Of a DNA stretch of 64,000 bases, positions 43,966 through 52,137 are shown piece by piece. The stretch is from Oceanirhabdus sp. W0125-5. GTDB taxonomy: Bacteria > Bacillota > Clostridia > Clostridiales > Clostridiaceae. The DNA is taken from positions 3,072,001 to 3,136,000 of the forward strand of contig NZ_CP115913.1 of assembly GCF_027938815.1 (NCBI RefSeq), read 5' to 3'. The notes under the pieces were generated by a model. That model was given only the letters and a program-made list of their open reading frames with translations. It had not been told where the DNA came from and ran no database searches. Position 1 is the first letter of the stretch, and each line of letters starts with the position of its first letter. Both the position numbers and the translations under genes were made by a program.

Positions 43966-45222
43966 TTATTTGAGTTCAGGATGGTTAGCTTTAACTACTT
44001 TAAAGGCTTCATTTGCTATTTCATGGGTAAGTTTTATATCTTCATCGCTGAGGGCACAATTTATAAATAAATTATGATGAGCTGTAAAGAATGCACCTCG
44101 TCTAACACATTCAGCAATCCATTCTTGATGGAGTAAAAGTGAATCGTCATTAGCTATTCTCATGTACCACATAGAAGGAATACCGGTTATTTTTAAATCG
44201 AAGCCATAATTTTTCCCTATTTGAACTAGTCCATCAGTAAGTTTTTCACCTTTTTCTTGCATTATTTTAGGGCCGTTAATGTCTTTTAACTTTTTTATAC
44301 ATGCTATACCAGCAGCAAAAGGAGCGGCTGAAAGCCAATAGCTTCCTGTATACATTACAGATGAAGCAGCATCTCTTAGAGCTTCTGTACCACATAGAGT
44401 TGAGAAGTTCCAACCGTTTCCTAAGGCTTTACAGAAGCACATTAAATCTGCTTTGAAACCAAAGTAGTGGTCTGAACCAGCCATGTCTAATCTGAAACCG
44501 CAGCGGACATCGTCAATAGCGAGTACAATACCGTTGTCTGTACATAACTTTCGTATTTTTTGCCAGTAATCTTTTTCTGGAAGTTCATTATCTTGGAAAA
44601 CAGGGTGGTGATAAGGAGTAGCCATAAAACATGCGATTTCTCCAGGGTTATCATTTACAAGCTGTTCAACTTCCTCGTAGTTATTCCAGTTTACGTATAA
44701 GTTATTAGCAACATCTTCTTCAACTATACCAGGACATCCTAGTTTCTGAGTCCAAGGTGCAACCCCATGATAGCCACCTTTAACAAGAATCGTTTTCTTC
44801 CTTCCTGTGGCAGCTTTTGCTACCATAAGAGCAAAGCTAGTAACATCCCCACCATTTTTAGCAAAGAAAGCCCAATCAGCCATCGTAACAGTATCTACCA
44901 TCAATTCAGCAAATTCTATCATTTTACTTGATGGAGCTGTAGTACAGTTACCAAACTTTAATTGTTCTTTTACAGCATTATCTACATCATCATCGTTATA
45001 TCCTAAAACATTTGGACCATAGGCGCACATGTAATCTATGAATCTATTTCCATCTACATCCCAGAAGTAAGGTCCTTTAGCACATTCCGAGAAAAAAGGG
45101 TAGGCGCTTGTAGGAATATAACATCCTTCTACAGGACCGAGATGGCCATATATGCCTGTTGGAATAACTTTTAGCGCTCTTTTAAACAATTCTAGATTCT
45201 TATCGTAGTTATATACTTTCAT
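43966..45222 (-). CDS. Class III PLP aminotransferase, glutamate-1-semialdehyde mutase-like
   Basis: This 418-aa PLP enzyme is of class III. The PLP lysine is Lys265 in MCFCKALGNGWN, and Asp237-Asp238 in AIDDVRCGFRL contacts the cofactor nitrogen. The N-terminus (ECAKGPYFWDVDGNRFIDYMCAYGP) and the GGDVTSFALMVAKAATGRKK segment resemble glutamate-1-semialdehyde aminomutases and related aminotransferases. No haem genes lie nearby, so a role in the operon's own pathway is more likely. AAAGGAGTTTACT precedes ATG 45222. It lies between the first SCP2-like gene and the transketolase pair. Confidence 0.9.
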   Translation of the reverse strand: MKVYNYDKNLELFKRALKVIPTGIYGHLGPVEGCYIPTSAYPFFSECAKGPYFWDVDGNRFIDYMCAYGPNVLGYNDDDVDNAVKEQLKFGNCTTAPSSKMIEFAELMVDTVTMADWAFFAKNGGDVTSFALMVAKAATGRKKTILVKGGYHGVAPWTQKLGCPGIVEEDVANNLYVNWNNYEEVEQLVNDNPGEIACFMATPYHHPVFQDNELPEKDYWQKIRKLCTDNGIVLAIDDVRCGFRLDMAGSDHYFGFKADLMCFCKALGNGWNFSTLCGTEALRDAASSVMYTGSYWLSAAPFAAGIACIKKLKDINGPKIMQEKGEKLTDGLVQIGKNYGFDLKITGIPSMWYMRIANDDSLLLHQEWIAECVRRGAFFTAHHNLFINCALSDEDIKLTHEIANEAFKVVKANHPELK

Positions 45223-45240
45223 AGTAAACTCCTTTCAACA

Positions 45241-45999
45241 TCACTGTAGGTATGATGGTACTTGACCAAGTAATTTGTTAAGATTATCTAGCATGGGGAT
45301 GAATCCTCTCATTTGGAGTCTTCCTGTGGCAATACAGGTATAAGAATCAAGGTTTCCATTTAAAACAGCGTTAGCAGTTTCAATGTCCGAGAATATCATA
45401 GATGCTCTAGGGGAAGAGGCAGTACCTTTTATTGCTTCTAAGTGGCCGTTTTTAGCTAATATCTGTATAGAAGGACCACCATTTAATACAGAAACAGAGA
45501 TTAACCCATTAGGAATTCTACTAGCGTTTAATTTTCCTATTCTATCTGAATTACCTATTTCACAAAGAGCAAAGAAAGCAGTATATGATGTTAAAATTGT
45601 ATTTATTTTTATATATGAATTATTTTTTAGAAGTTCTTCTGTAGGTTTTAAGTAGTAGGTAAGCTTATTTGTAAGTGTGATAAATTCGTTGGTGAGGAAT
45701 TTGATTTTAGTAAATCCTTTTATAGGGATTGGCTTCCCATTACCTTCTATCATAGAATTGAAATGCTCTGGTGACTTGAAGTATAGCTTTAAGTTGCATT
45801 TTCCGCTGCCTCTCTTAAACATACATTTGTTATCTTTAAATGATAGGACAGCACTAGGTCCGTTTTTAACAGAAAATTGAATTGAAATATTCTTTCCTTT
45901 AATAAGATTTTTCATGTCACTGTCTAATTCGCATAGATCTTCAAGATTACGTAATATGGCATAGAGATTAATATTAGCCTTAGTCAATTGATCAGTCAT
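45241..45999 (-). CDS. SCP2-like lipid/sterol-carrier protein, paralogue B
   Basis: This 252-aa protein is the first gene of the operon. Like paralogue A it has two SCP2-like halves: one with SIQFSVKNGPSAVLSFKDN and LKLYFKSPEHFNSMIEG, the other with LISVSVLNGGPSIQILAKNG and MIFSDIETANAVLNGNLDSY followed by ATGRLQMRGFIPML, a clear SCP2 pattern. It has no signal peptide. AAGGGAGGTC precedes ATG 45999. It may carry or present a hydrophobic substrate to the enzymes encoded downstream. Confidence 0.75.
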   Translation of the reverse strand: MTDQLTKANINLYAILRNLEDLCELDSDMKNLIKGKNISIQFSVKNGPSAVLSFKDNKCMFKRGSGKCNLKLYFKSPEHFNSMIEGNGKPIPIKGFTKIKFLTNEFITLTNKLTYYLKPTEELLKNNSYIKINTILTSYTAFFALCEIGNSDRIGKLNASRIPNGLISVSVLNGGPSIQILAKNGHLEAIKGTASSPRASMIFSDIETANAVLNGNLDSYTCIATGRLQMRGFIPMLDNLNKLLGQVPSYLQ

Positions 46000-46036
46000 T
46001 TTTGACCTCCCTTCATAATATAAACTAATTATCTTA

Positions 46037-46060
46037 TATAGAACGAGTACTCACTCTATA
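46037..46060. promoter_or_regulatory. Palindromic operator candidate for the TetR regulator
   Basis: A 24-bp palindrome: left half TATAGAACGAGT, right half ACTCACTCTATA. Ten of twelve positions per half are symmetric, with a perfect GAGTACTC centre. It lies about 40 bp before the first gene of the operon, whose last gene encodes a TetR repressor. TetR-family sites of this size and symmetry are common; the pairing is inference. Confidence 0.6.
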
Positions 46061-46331
46061 TTATGATTTATAAATGAATAGTAGAACGAAATTTCTAAAA
46101 TTATTAAGATATATACTTTGTTGGATAAATACTTGTAAAAACAAGAGGATTAATGAATAAAGTTTATAGTGTTAAATAATTATTTTGATTTTTAATAGAA
46201 AAGCATGAGATGAATAAGTTGCAAATAAGTTCCTTTAAAGGTGATTTACTTTCAAAATTAAAGAAATAATTTTAAATTAGCATAATTGAATTGTTGATGT
46301 AATATAGATATATTAAATATCCGATAAATTA

Positions 46332-46341
46332 CCTCCGGAGG
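46332..46341. promoter_or_regulatory. GC-rich palindrome before the first M4 protease gene
   Basis: CCTCCGGAGG is a perfect 10-bp palindrome in very AT-rich DNA, about 30 bp before the start codon. It can also be read as an extra Shine-Dalgarno-like sequence. Function unknown. Confidence 0.3.
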
Positions 46342-46372
46342 GTGAATTTAAATACTAAATAGGGGGATATAA

Positions 46373-48829
46373 ATGAAAAAAAGGATTATATCATTATTGC
46401 TAATGGCTTCATTAATTTCTACAAGTGGATTTGCAACCATAAACGCTAAAAATATTAATAAGAATAATGAGCAAAAGAAAATTCTTAACAAATGGAAAGA
46501 AAAAACAAAGGATAAATCAAAATTTAAAGTTCATTGGGATGCGAAAAAGAATGTTCCAGATTTTGTTAAGGGGAAATTATCAGACAAGCCAATAAAAACA
46601 GAGAAGGAAGTTAAGGACTTCTTGAAAAATAATAAGGCTGCTTTCAGTATCCAAGCAGGGGAGTTTGAGATTAAAAAGATAGAAAAAGATAAGTTGGGTA
46701 ATACACACTTTAGGACAATATTAACAGTTGATAATATTCCTGTCTATGGTAGTGAGATGTTAGTTCATACTGATAATAATGGATTTGCATATGTTATAAA
46801 TGGTGAGCCTAGCAGTAATTTAGAAGAAATAAAGTGGAATAAAAAGATAAAGATTTCTGAACAAGAAGCAATCATAATTGCTGAGAAAATACTAGAGTTA
46901 AAAAATAAGAATAATTATGTAGCTGAGCCTACTGTTGATTTATATTTATATGAGTACAATAATAAAATGTATGTATCATACCTTATACAACTTAGATTTA
47001 TAGAACCGTATATAGCGAACTGGCAAATATTTATAGATGCTCAGTCTGGAAATCTTATTGATAAATACAATGCAGCGACAAATGGTAGTCCGCAAATTGG
47101 GATAGGTATAGATGGGTTTGGTAATCAAGTTCAAATAAATACTTACTTAGATAATGGGATGTATTATTTAATTGATGATACAAAACCAATGAGTGGTCAA
47201 ATAAAAACTTATGATATGAATTATGATAGATATTATAACGCTCCAGGTACTTTGGTATCTGACGCAGATAACAACTTCGATTCTCAATCACATAGAGCGG
47301 CTGTTAGTGCTCATTACTTTATAGGAAAAGTGTATGACTACTATTATAACGAATTTAACAGAAATAGTTATGATAATCAAGGAGCTACAATAATATCAAA
47401 TGTTCACTGTGCAGGAGCGGATGGAGAGAAATACTGGAATAATGCGGCGTGGATTGGGACGCAAATGGTTTATGGGGATGGAGATGGAACAACATTCTCG
47501 AATTTATCTGGAGCCTTTGATGTTGTTGCTCATGAATTTACACATGCTGTAACTGATAATTCTTCAGATCTTGAGTATAGATTCCAGTCAGGGGCATTAA
47601 ATGAAGCTGTTTCAGATATTATTGGTGTTGCAGTTGAAAATGAAGCTAACGACTGGTTAGTTGGTGAAGATTGCTATACGCCAAGTACGCCAGGTGACGC
47701 CTTAAGAAGTATGGCAGATCCTACTTTATATAATCAACCAGCACATATGGATGATTATGAGAACTATGATATAAGTTATGATAATGGTGGAGTTCATATT
47801 AATTCAGGGATAATTAATAAGGCTGCCTATAACATAGGAACCGTAATAGGTATGTATAAGATGGGTCAAATATTCTATAGAGCTAATAATATTTATTATA
47901 CTTCAACATCTGACTTTATGGATGCTAGGAACGGAACTCTTCAGGCGGCAGAAGATCTTTATGGCGCAAATAGTCAGGAGTATCAAGTTGTAGATAGTGG
48001 TTTTGCAGCAGTAGGGTTAGGTGGGGGTTCAGGAACTACAGACCCTTATGAAGATAATGATACTATGAACACTGCTTATGGACCTTTGGAAAGTGGTGTG
48101 GCTTACGAATCGTACATTTCAACAAGTACAGATGATGATTATTATTACTTTAACACTACAAATAATGGAACAATTACAGTTTCATTAAGTAATCTGGCTG
48201 GAGATTATGATTTATATCTTTATAATTCAAACGGTACACAATTAGCAAAATCTGAAAATGCATCAACAAGAAATGAGAGTATTAATTATACGGCTTCTCA
48301 GATCGGTAAGTTCTATATAAAAGTAATTGGATACAATGGAGCTTATAGTACTTCAAAGTTATATAACTTAAATGTTACCTATCCTACAGGAACGCCATCA
48401 GAAGAACAGTGGCATTACGAAAATTTAGTAATAGAAAGTCCTCATAACTACACAAATAATTACAATCATACGGAGACTTATTCTAAATTAGGGGCATCGA
48501 AGGTTGCAGTTCATTTTGTGTCAATTGATACTGAAAAAAGCTATGACTTTGTTTATATCAAAGATAAAAATAATAACACTATTAAGACTTATGACGGTCA
48601 ATTAAGTGATTTTTGGGTTACGGTAGATGGTGATACAATAAATATTAACTTAGTAAGCGATTACTCAATTACTGCTTATGGATATAAAATTGATCAGGTA
48701 GGATATTACGATAGTACTCCTCTATTAAATGGGGGAGAAAACTTTAAATCTGTTATTACTGAAGAGAACTCGAATATTGAGTCAACTATAGATAGCACAA
48801 AGAAAATTAAGAAAAAGAAAGATAAATAA
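46373..48829 (+). CDS. Secreted M4 (thermolysin-like) neutral protease with PPC and CUB-like domains
   Basis: This is an exported zinc metalloprotease made as a pre-pro-protein of 818 aa: signal peptide (about 1-25, ending ATINAKN), FTP and PepSY pro-domains (about 50-225), M4 catalytic domain with His387-Glu-x-x-His391 (VVAHEFTHAV) and third ligand Glu411 (ALNEAVSDI), a pre-peptidase C-terminal domain (DPYEDNDTMNTAYGP, about 560-670), and a C-terminal CUB-like domain. GGGGGATAT precedes ATG 46373. It likely digests proteins outside the cell. The next gene is a paralogue without the CUB-like part. Confidence 0.93.
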   Translation: MKKRIISLLLMASLISTSGFATINAKNINKNNEQKKILNKWKEKTKDKSKFKVHWDAKKNVPDFVKGKLSDKPIKTEKEVKDFLKNNKAAFSIQAGEFEIKKIEKDKLGNTHFRTILTVDNIPVYGSEMLVHTDNNGFAYVINGEPSSNLEEIKWNKKIKISEQEAIIIAEKILELKNKNNYVAEPTVDLYLYEYNNKMYVSYLIQLRFIEPYIANWQIFIDAQSGNLIDKYNAATNGSPQIGIGIDGFGNQVQINTYLDNGMYYLIDDTKPMSGQIKTYDMNYDRYYNAPGTLVSDADNNFDSQSHRAAVSAHYFIGKVYDYYYNEFNRNSYDNQGATIISNVHCAGADGEKYWNNAAWIGTQMVYGDGDGTTFSNLSGAFDVVAHEFTHAVTDNSSDLEYRFQSGALNEAVSDIIGVAVENEANDWLVGEDCYTPSTPGDALRSMADPTLYNQPAHMDDYENYDISYDNGGVHINSGIINKAAYNIGTVIGMYKMGQIFYRANNIYYTSTSDFMDARNGTLQAAEDLYGANSQEYQVVDSGFAAVGLGGGSGTTDPYEDNDTMNTAYGPLESGVAYESYISTSTDDDYYYFNTTNNGTITVSLSNLAGDYDLYLYNSNGTQLAKSENASTRNESINYTASQIGKFYIKVIGYNGAYSTSKLYNLNVTYPTGTPSEEQWHYENLVIESPHNYTNNYNHTETYSKLGASKVAVHFVSIDTEKSYDFVYIKDKNNNTIKTYDGQLSDFWVTVDGDTININLVSDYSITAYGYKIDQVGYYDSTPLLNGGENFKSVITEENSNIESTIDSTKKIKKKKDK

Positions 48830-49360
48830 TTAGGTATTATGAGGAGAATTTTGCGGCTGCACATATTTATGTGCAGCTTAATTTATTTGTTGTTAATATT
48901 TTAACAAGACAAACAATGAAATTTAGCTTCAATTATTAAATACAGTAATCAATTTATAAAATTATGTCGATAAAAACAATGAAATTTAAGATTAATATTT
49001 AATGTGAATAAAAAAATATATTATTTCTTTCATGATTAGACAATTTTTGCAGTTGAAGTACCAGTGTGAAGTAATTAAGTAAAGTTAAATGATTACAATA
49101 TAAAATTACGAAATAATAAATAAATATATTACGTTCTAATTTATTATAAATTATATTTAATAAAGTACTGTATATACGCTGGTAAGAGTGTTAAAAAAGA
49201 AAGATTAAACATAAAAACAAAAAGAAAAATGTCAAAAATTCATGTTAAATAAATATTTATTCTTTACATTAGCGTGGTTTTGCATTAAAATAAAATTATA
49301 GAATATTCTACATATTAATCCTAGGAAGTAAATATGTACCAAACGTAATTTAGGGGGAGT
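48830..49360. other. Interval between the two M4 protease genes
   Basis: It starts with a hairpin, GCTGCACATA/TATGTGCAGC (48856-48877), followed by TTAATTTATTTG, which is probably the terminator of the first gene. The rest is very AT-rich with no gene. A 15-nt direct repeat AAACAATGAAATTTA occurs at 48911 and 48974. The ribosome binding site AGGGGGAG of the second gene lies at the right end. Confidence 0.55.
48856..48889 (+). terminator. Terminator of the first M4 protease gene
   Basis: A perfect 10-bp stem GCTGCACATA/TATGTGCAGC with a TT loop, then a T-rich but interrupted tail. Confidence 0.65.
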
Positions 49361-51382
49361 TTGATGAAAAAAAGAATATTACCGATTATTTTAATAGCAA
49401 CATTAATGACAACTACGAGTTTTTCTAGCATAAGCGCAAAGAATATCGATAAGAACAAAGAGCAAAAATTAATTATTACTAAGTGGAAGAATAATACTAA
49501 GGACAAATCAAAATTTAAGATCCATTGGGATAAGAAAAATAATGTCCCTGGTTTTGTAAAGGGTAAATTATCAGAAAAGCCAATTAAATCAAAAAATGAA
49601 GTTAAAGACTTTTTAAAGAAAAATAAAGCTGCTTTCAATATTAAAGCAGGAGAGTTTAAAATTGAAAAAGTAGAATCTGATAAATTAGGAAAAACACATT
49701 ATAGAACTATATTAACAGTTGATAATATTCCTGTTTATGGTAGCGAAATGATACTTCATACAGATAATCAAGGAATTGTTTATGCAATCAATGGTGAACC
49801 AAAAAGTAATTTGGAGAATAAGAAATATAGTAATCATGTAAAAATTTCACCAAAAGATGCTATCAAACTTGCTGAGCAAATATTAGAGCTTAAAGATAAT
49901 AATTATGTGGCAGAACCTAGTGCAGATTTATATTTATATGAATTTAATAACAAAATGCACGTAGCGTATCTTGTACAATTGAAATTTATATCACCATATA
50001 TTGCGAACTGGCAAGTATTTATAGACGCTGAAAGTGGACAAGTTATTGAAAAATTTAATGCTTCAACTAACGTTGGAACAGCACAAGTAGGAACTGGTAT
50101 AGATGGTTTTGGTAACCAAGTTCAAATAAATACGTTTTTAGAGAATGGGACTTATTATCTAATAGATGATACAAAGTCAATGAGTGGTAGAATTGAAACT
50201 TATGATTTGAATTATGATAGATATTATAATGCCCCAGGTACTTTAGTATCAGATGATGATAATCATTTTGATACTCAAGCACAAAGGGCAGCTGTAAGTG
50301 CTCACTATAATATAGGAAAAGTTTATGATTTTTATTATAATGAATATGGCAGAAATAGTTTTGATAACCAAGGAGGTACTATTATTTCTAATGTTCATGC
50401 TGCTGGAGAATATGGTGAAACAAATTGGAACAATGCAGCTTGGATAGGTACACAAATGGTGTTTGGAGATGGAGATGGAACAAAATTCTCTAATTTATCA
50501 GGAGCATTGGATGTAGTTGCTCATGAGTTTACTCATGCCGTAACTAATAAATCATCAAATCTTGAATATAAGTTCCAATCAGGGGCTTTAAATGAAGCTA
50601 TGTCAGATATTATGGCTGTAGCAATTGAAAATGAAATAGGCGACTGGTTGATTGGTGAAGATTGTTATACACCTGGAGTAGATGGGGATGCATTAAGAAG
50701 TATGGCAGACCCTACAATAAATGGTCTACCTGCACACATGGATGATTTCATGTACTTAACTCTTGAGCAAGACAAAGGTGGAGTTCATTATAACTGTGGT
50801 ATAATCCTTAAGGCGGCTTATAATGCTGGTTCAATTATTGGCATGGATAAAATGGGACAAATTTTCTACAGAGCTAATACTGTGTACTATACAACTACTT
50901 CTGATTTTGCAGATGGAAGAAATGGAGCACTACAAGCAGCAGAGGATCTTTATGGAGCTGATAGTGCTGAATATCAAGCAATTGATAATGGATTTACAGC
51001 TGTTGGATTGGGTGATGTACCAGTTCAAGATAAACCTTATGAAGATAATGATACTTTAAGCACTGCATATGGACCATTAGTAAGTGGTACAAACTATCAG
51101 GCTTATATTGAGAATTCAACTGATGATGATTATTATTATTTTAACGCATTAGGAAAAGGAACTATTTCAGTTTCTTTAAGTAACTTAGCAGGAGACTATG
51201 ATTTATATTTATACAATTCAAGCGGTAGAGTAGTTGCTAAATCAGAGAACTCTTCAACAAATAATGAAGCGATAACCTTCAGCATAAGAAGAGGAGATAA
51301 GTATTACGTTAGAGTTGTTGGATACAATGGAGCATATAGTACTTCAAAACTTTATAATTTAAAAGTTGTTTTTCCTAACTAA
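49361..51382 (+). CDS. Secreted M4 (thermolysin-like) neutral protease, second copy
   Basis: This 673-aa paralogue of the preceding protease has a signal peptide (about 1-25), FTP and PepSY pro-domains, an M4 domain with His388-Glu-x-x-His392 (VVAHEFTHAV) and Glu412 (ALNEAMSDI), and one PPC domain (KPYEDNDTLSTAYGP), and stops there. The two proteins share long near-identical stretches (TILTVDNIPVYGSEM, DLYGA), so they arose by duplication. GGGGGAGTTTG precedes ATG 49361 (the ATG 49364 variant is less likely). A terminator follows. Confidence 0.93.
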   Translation: MMKKRILPIILIATLMTTTSFSSISAKNIDKNKEQKLIITKWKNNTKDKSKFKIHWDKKNNVPGFVKGKLSEKPIKSKNEVKDFLKKNKAAFNIKAGEFKIEKVESDKLGKTHYRTILTVDNIPVYGSEMILHTDNQGIVYAINGEPKSNLENKKYSNHVKISPKDAIKLAEQILELKDNNYVAEPSADLYLYEFNNKMHVAYLVQLKFISPYIANWQVFIDAESGQVIEKFNASTNVGTAQVGTGIDGFGNQVQINTFLENGTYYLIDDTKSMSGRIETYDLNYDRYYNAPGTLVSDDDNHFDTQAQRAAVSAHYNIGKVYDFYYNEYGRNSFDNQGGTIISNVHAAGEYGETNWNNAAWIGTQMVFGDGDGTKFSNLSGALDVVAHEFTHAVTNKSSNLEYKFQSGALNEAMSDIMAVAIENEIGDWLIGEDCYTPGVDGDALRSMADPTINGLPAHMDDFMYLTLEQDKGGVHYNCGIILKAAYNAGSIIGMDKMGQIFYRANTVYYTTTSDFADGRNGALQAAEDLYGADSAEYQAIDNGFTAVGLGDVPVQDKPYEDNDTLSTAYGPLVSGTNYQAYIENSTDDDYYYFNALGKGTISVSLSNLAGDYDLYLYNSSGRVVAKSENSSTNNEAITFSIRRGDKYYVRVVGYNGAYSTSKLYNLKVVFPN

Positions 51383-51402
51383 AATATTATAGTTAGAATC
51401 AT

Positions 51403-51437
51403 AACCCCTTTATACTAAAATAAAGGGGTTATTTTTA
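51403..51437 (+). terminator. Intrinsic terminator of the second M4 protease gene
   Basis: AACCCCTTTA (51403-51412) and TAAAGGGGTT (51421-51430) form a perfect 10-bp stem followed by ATTTTTAT. Confidence 0.9.
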
Positions 51438-51480
51438 TACACATTTCATAAATTAATTTTTCTTTGGAGTTAGGAATTTC

Positions 51481-51651
51481 TTATATTAATCTATCATTGA
51501 ATTCTTTTTCTTTTTTATCATCTAACTTATTTTTGATAGCAGTAAATTCTTCTGCTGATAACTTTGTGAAGTTCATGATTTCAATCATTCCCTTTCCGTG
51601 TCTTAATAGATCTCTTACCATATCAACTTTATCTTCGTGATCGCCTTTCAT
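51481..51651 (-). CDS. Small helical protein, tandem paralogue 1 (56 aa)
   Basis: The 56-aa product runs MKGDHEDKVDMVRDLLRHGK to KEFNDRLI and contains a helix-turn-helix-like pattern (LLRHGKGMIEIMNFTKLSAE). Its paralogue at 51750-51920 has the same length and about half the residues identical. The pattern recalls the short C-terminal helix pair of Rpn-type proteins, but no name can be given. AAAGGGGTG precedes ATG 51651. A nine-codon in-frame extension was not used. Confidence 0.65.
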   Translation of the reverse strand: MKGDHEDKVDMVRDLLRHGKGMIEIMNFTKLSAEEFTAIKNKLDDKKEKEFNDRLI

Positions 51652-51749
51652 AATAACACCCCTTTTTTTAAATATCACTCTTAGTTTGTTTTTAATATGT
51701 TATCTTTATTCATAGGATTTATAATATAATAATATTGAATATGAGAATG

Positions 51750-51920
51750 TTAGTGTAATCTATCATTATATTCTTTTTTATGTTTACTTTGAAGTTTGTT
51801 TCTGATTTCAAGAAATTCTTCAGCTGACAGTTTAGTGATTTTCATGATTTCAGTCATTCCTTTTCCTTCTCGTAAAAAGTTTCTTACTCTATCAACTGTT
51901 CCTTCGTGATTATGTCTCAT
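51750..51920 (-). CDS. Small helical protein, tandem paralogue 2 (56 aa)
   Basis: The 56-aa product starts MRHNHEGTVDRVRNFLREGK and ends KKEYNDRLH. It shares GKGM-x-EIM-x-x-TKLSAEEF-x-x-I-x-NKL with the neighbouring 56-aa protein, in exact register. AAGGGGTGC precedes ATG 51920, the same arrangement as its paralogue. The conserved paired coding frames and matching ribosome binding sites make both genes credible despite their size. Function unknown; a small DNA- or protein-binding regulator is possible. Confidence 0.65.
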   Translation of the reverse strand: MRHNHEGTVDRVRNFLREGKGMTEIMKITKLSAEEFLEIRNKLQSKHKKEYNDRLH

Positions 51921-52137
51921 AAAAGCACCCCTTAATAAAATTTTATTATTAGTTTGCTCTAATAAAATGGCTTTATTCAGGAATATCAAATATTACGTAT
52001 ATGAAATCCCATTATTATTGCAATCAATATATCAAATTAACAATTTTGTAAATATTTATTAACTATTAGATGGAATATACGTTATATAATAGAATTGAGT
52101 TTTAAAATATATATTTTTATGGATAAAGGAGCATTTC

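Larger units (their letters stand above)
46000..46372. other. Divergent intergenic region between the SCP2/transketolase operon and the first M4 protease gene
   Basis: No gene is seen. It holds the ribosome binding site of paralogue B, the palindrome at 46037-46060, AT-rich DNA, and a GC-rich palindrome (CCTCCGGAGG, 46332-46341) just before the ribosome binding site of the protease. A clear sigma-A promoter for the operon could not be assigned on the minus strand. Confidence 0.5.

Noticed and set aside
43966..45222. Haem-pathway glutamate-1-semialdehyde aminomutase (hemL)
   Set aside because: No other tetrapyrrole genes nearby and the gene sits inside an unrelated operon; only the class III fold is supported.
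46041..46052. GAACGAGTACTC near the operon head looks like a LexA box
   Set aside because: The right half is ACTC rather than GTTC, so it does not match GAAC-N4-GTTC; the larger 24-bp symmetry fits a TetR-type site better.
48911..48989. Direct repeat AAACAATGAAATTTA (two copies, 63 bp apart) between the M4 genes
   Set aside because: Only two copies in very AT-rich DNA and no third unit; no CRISPR-like spacing or structure.
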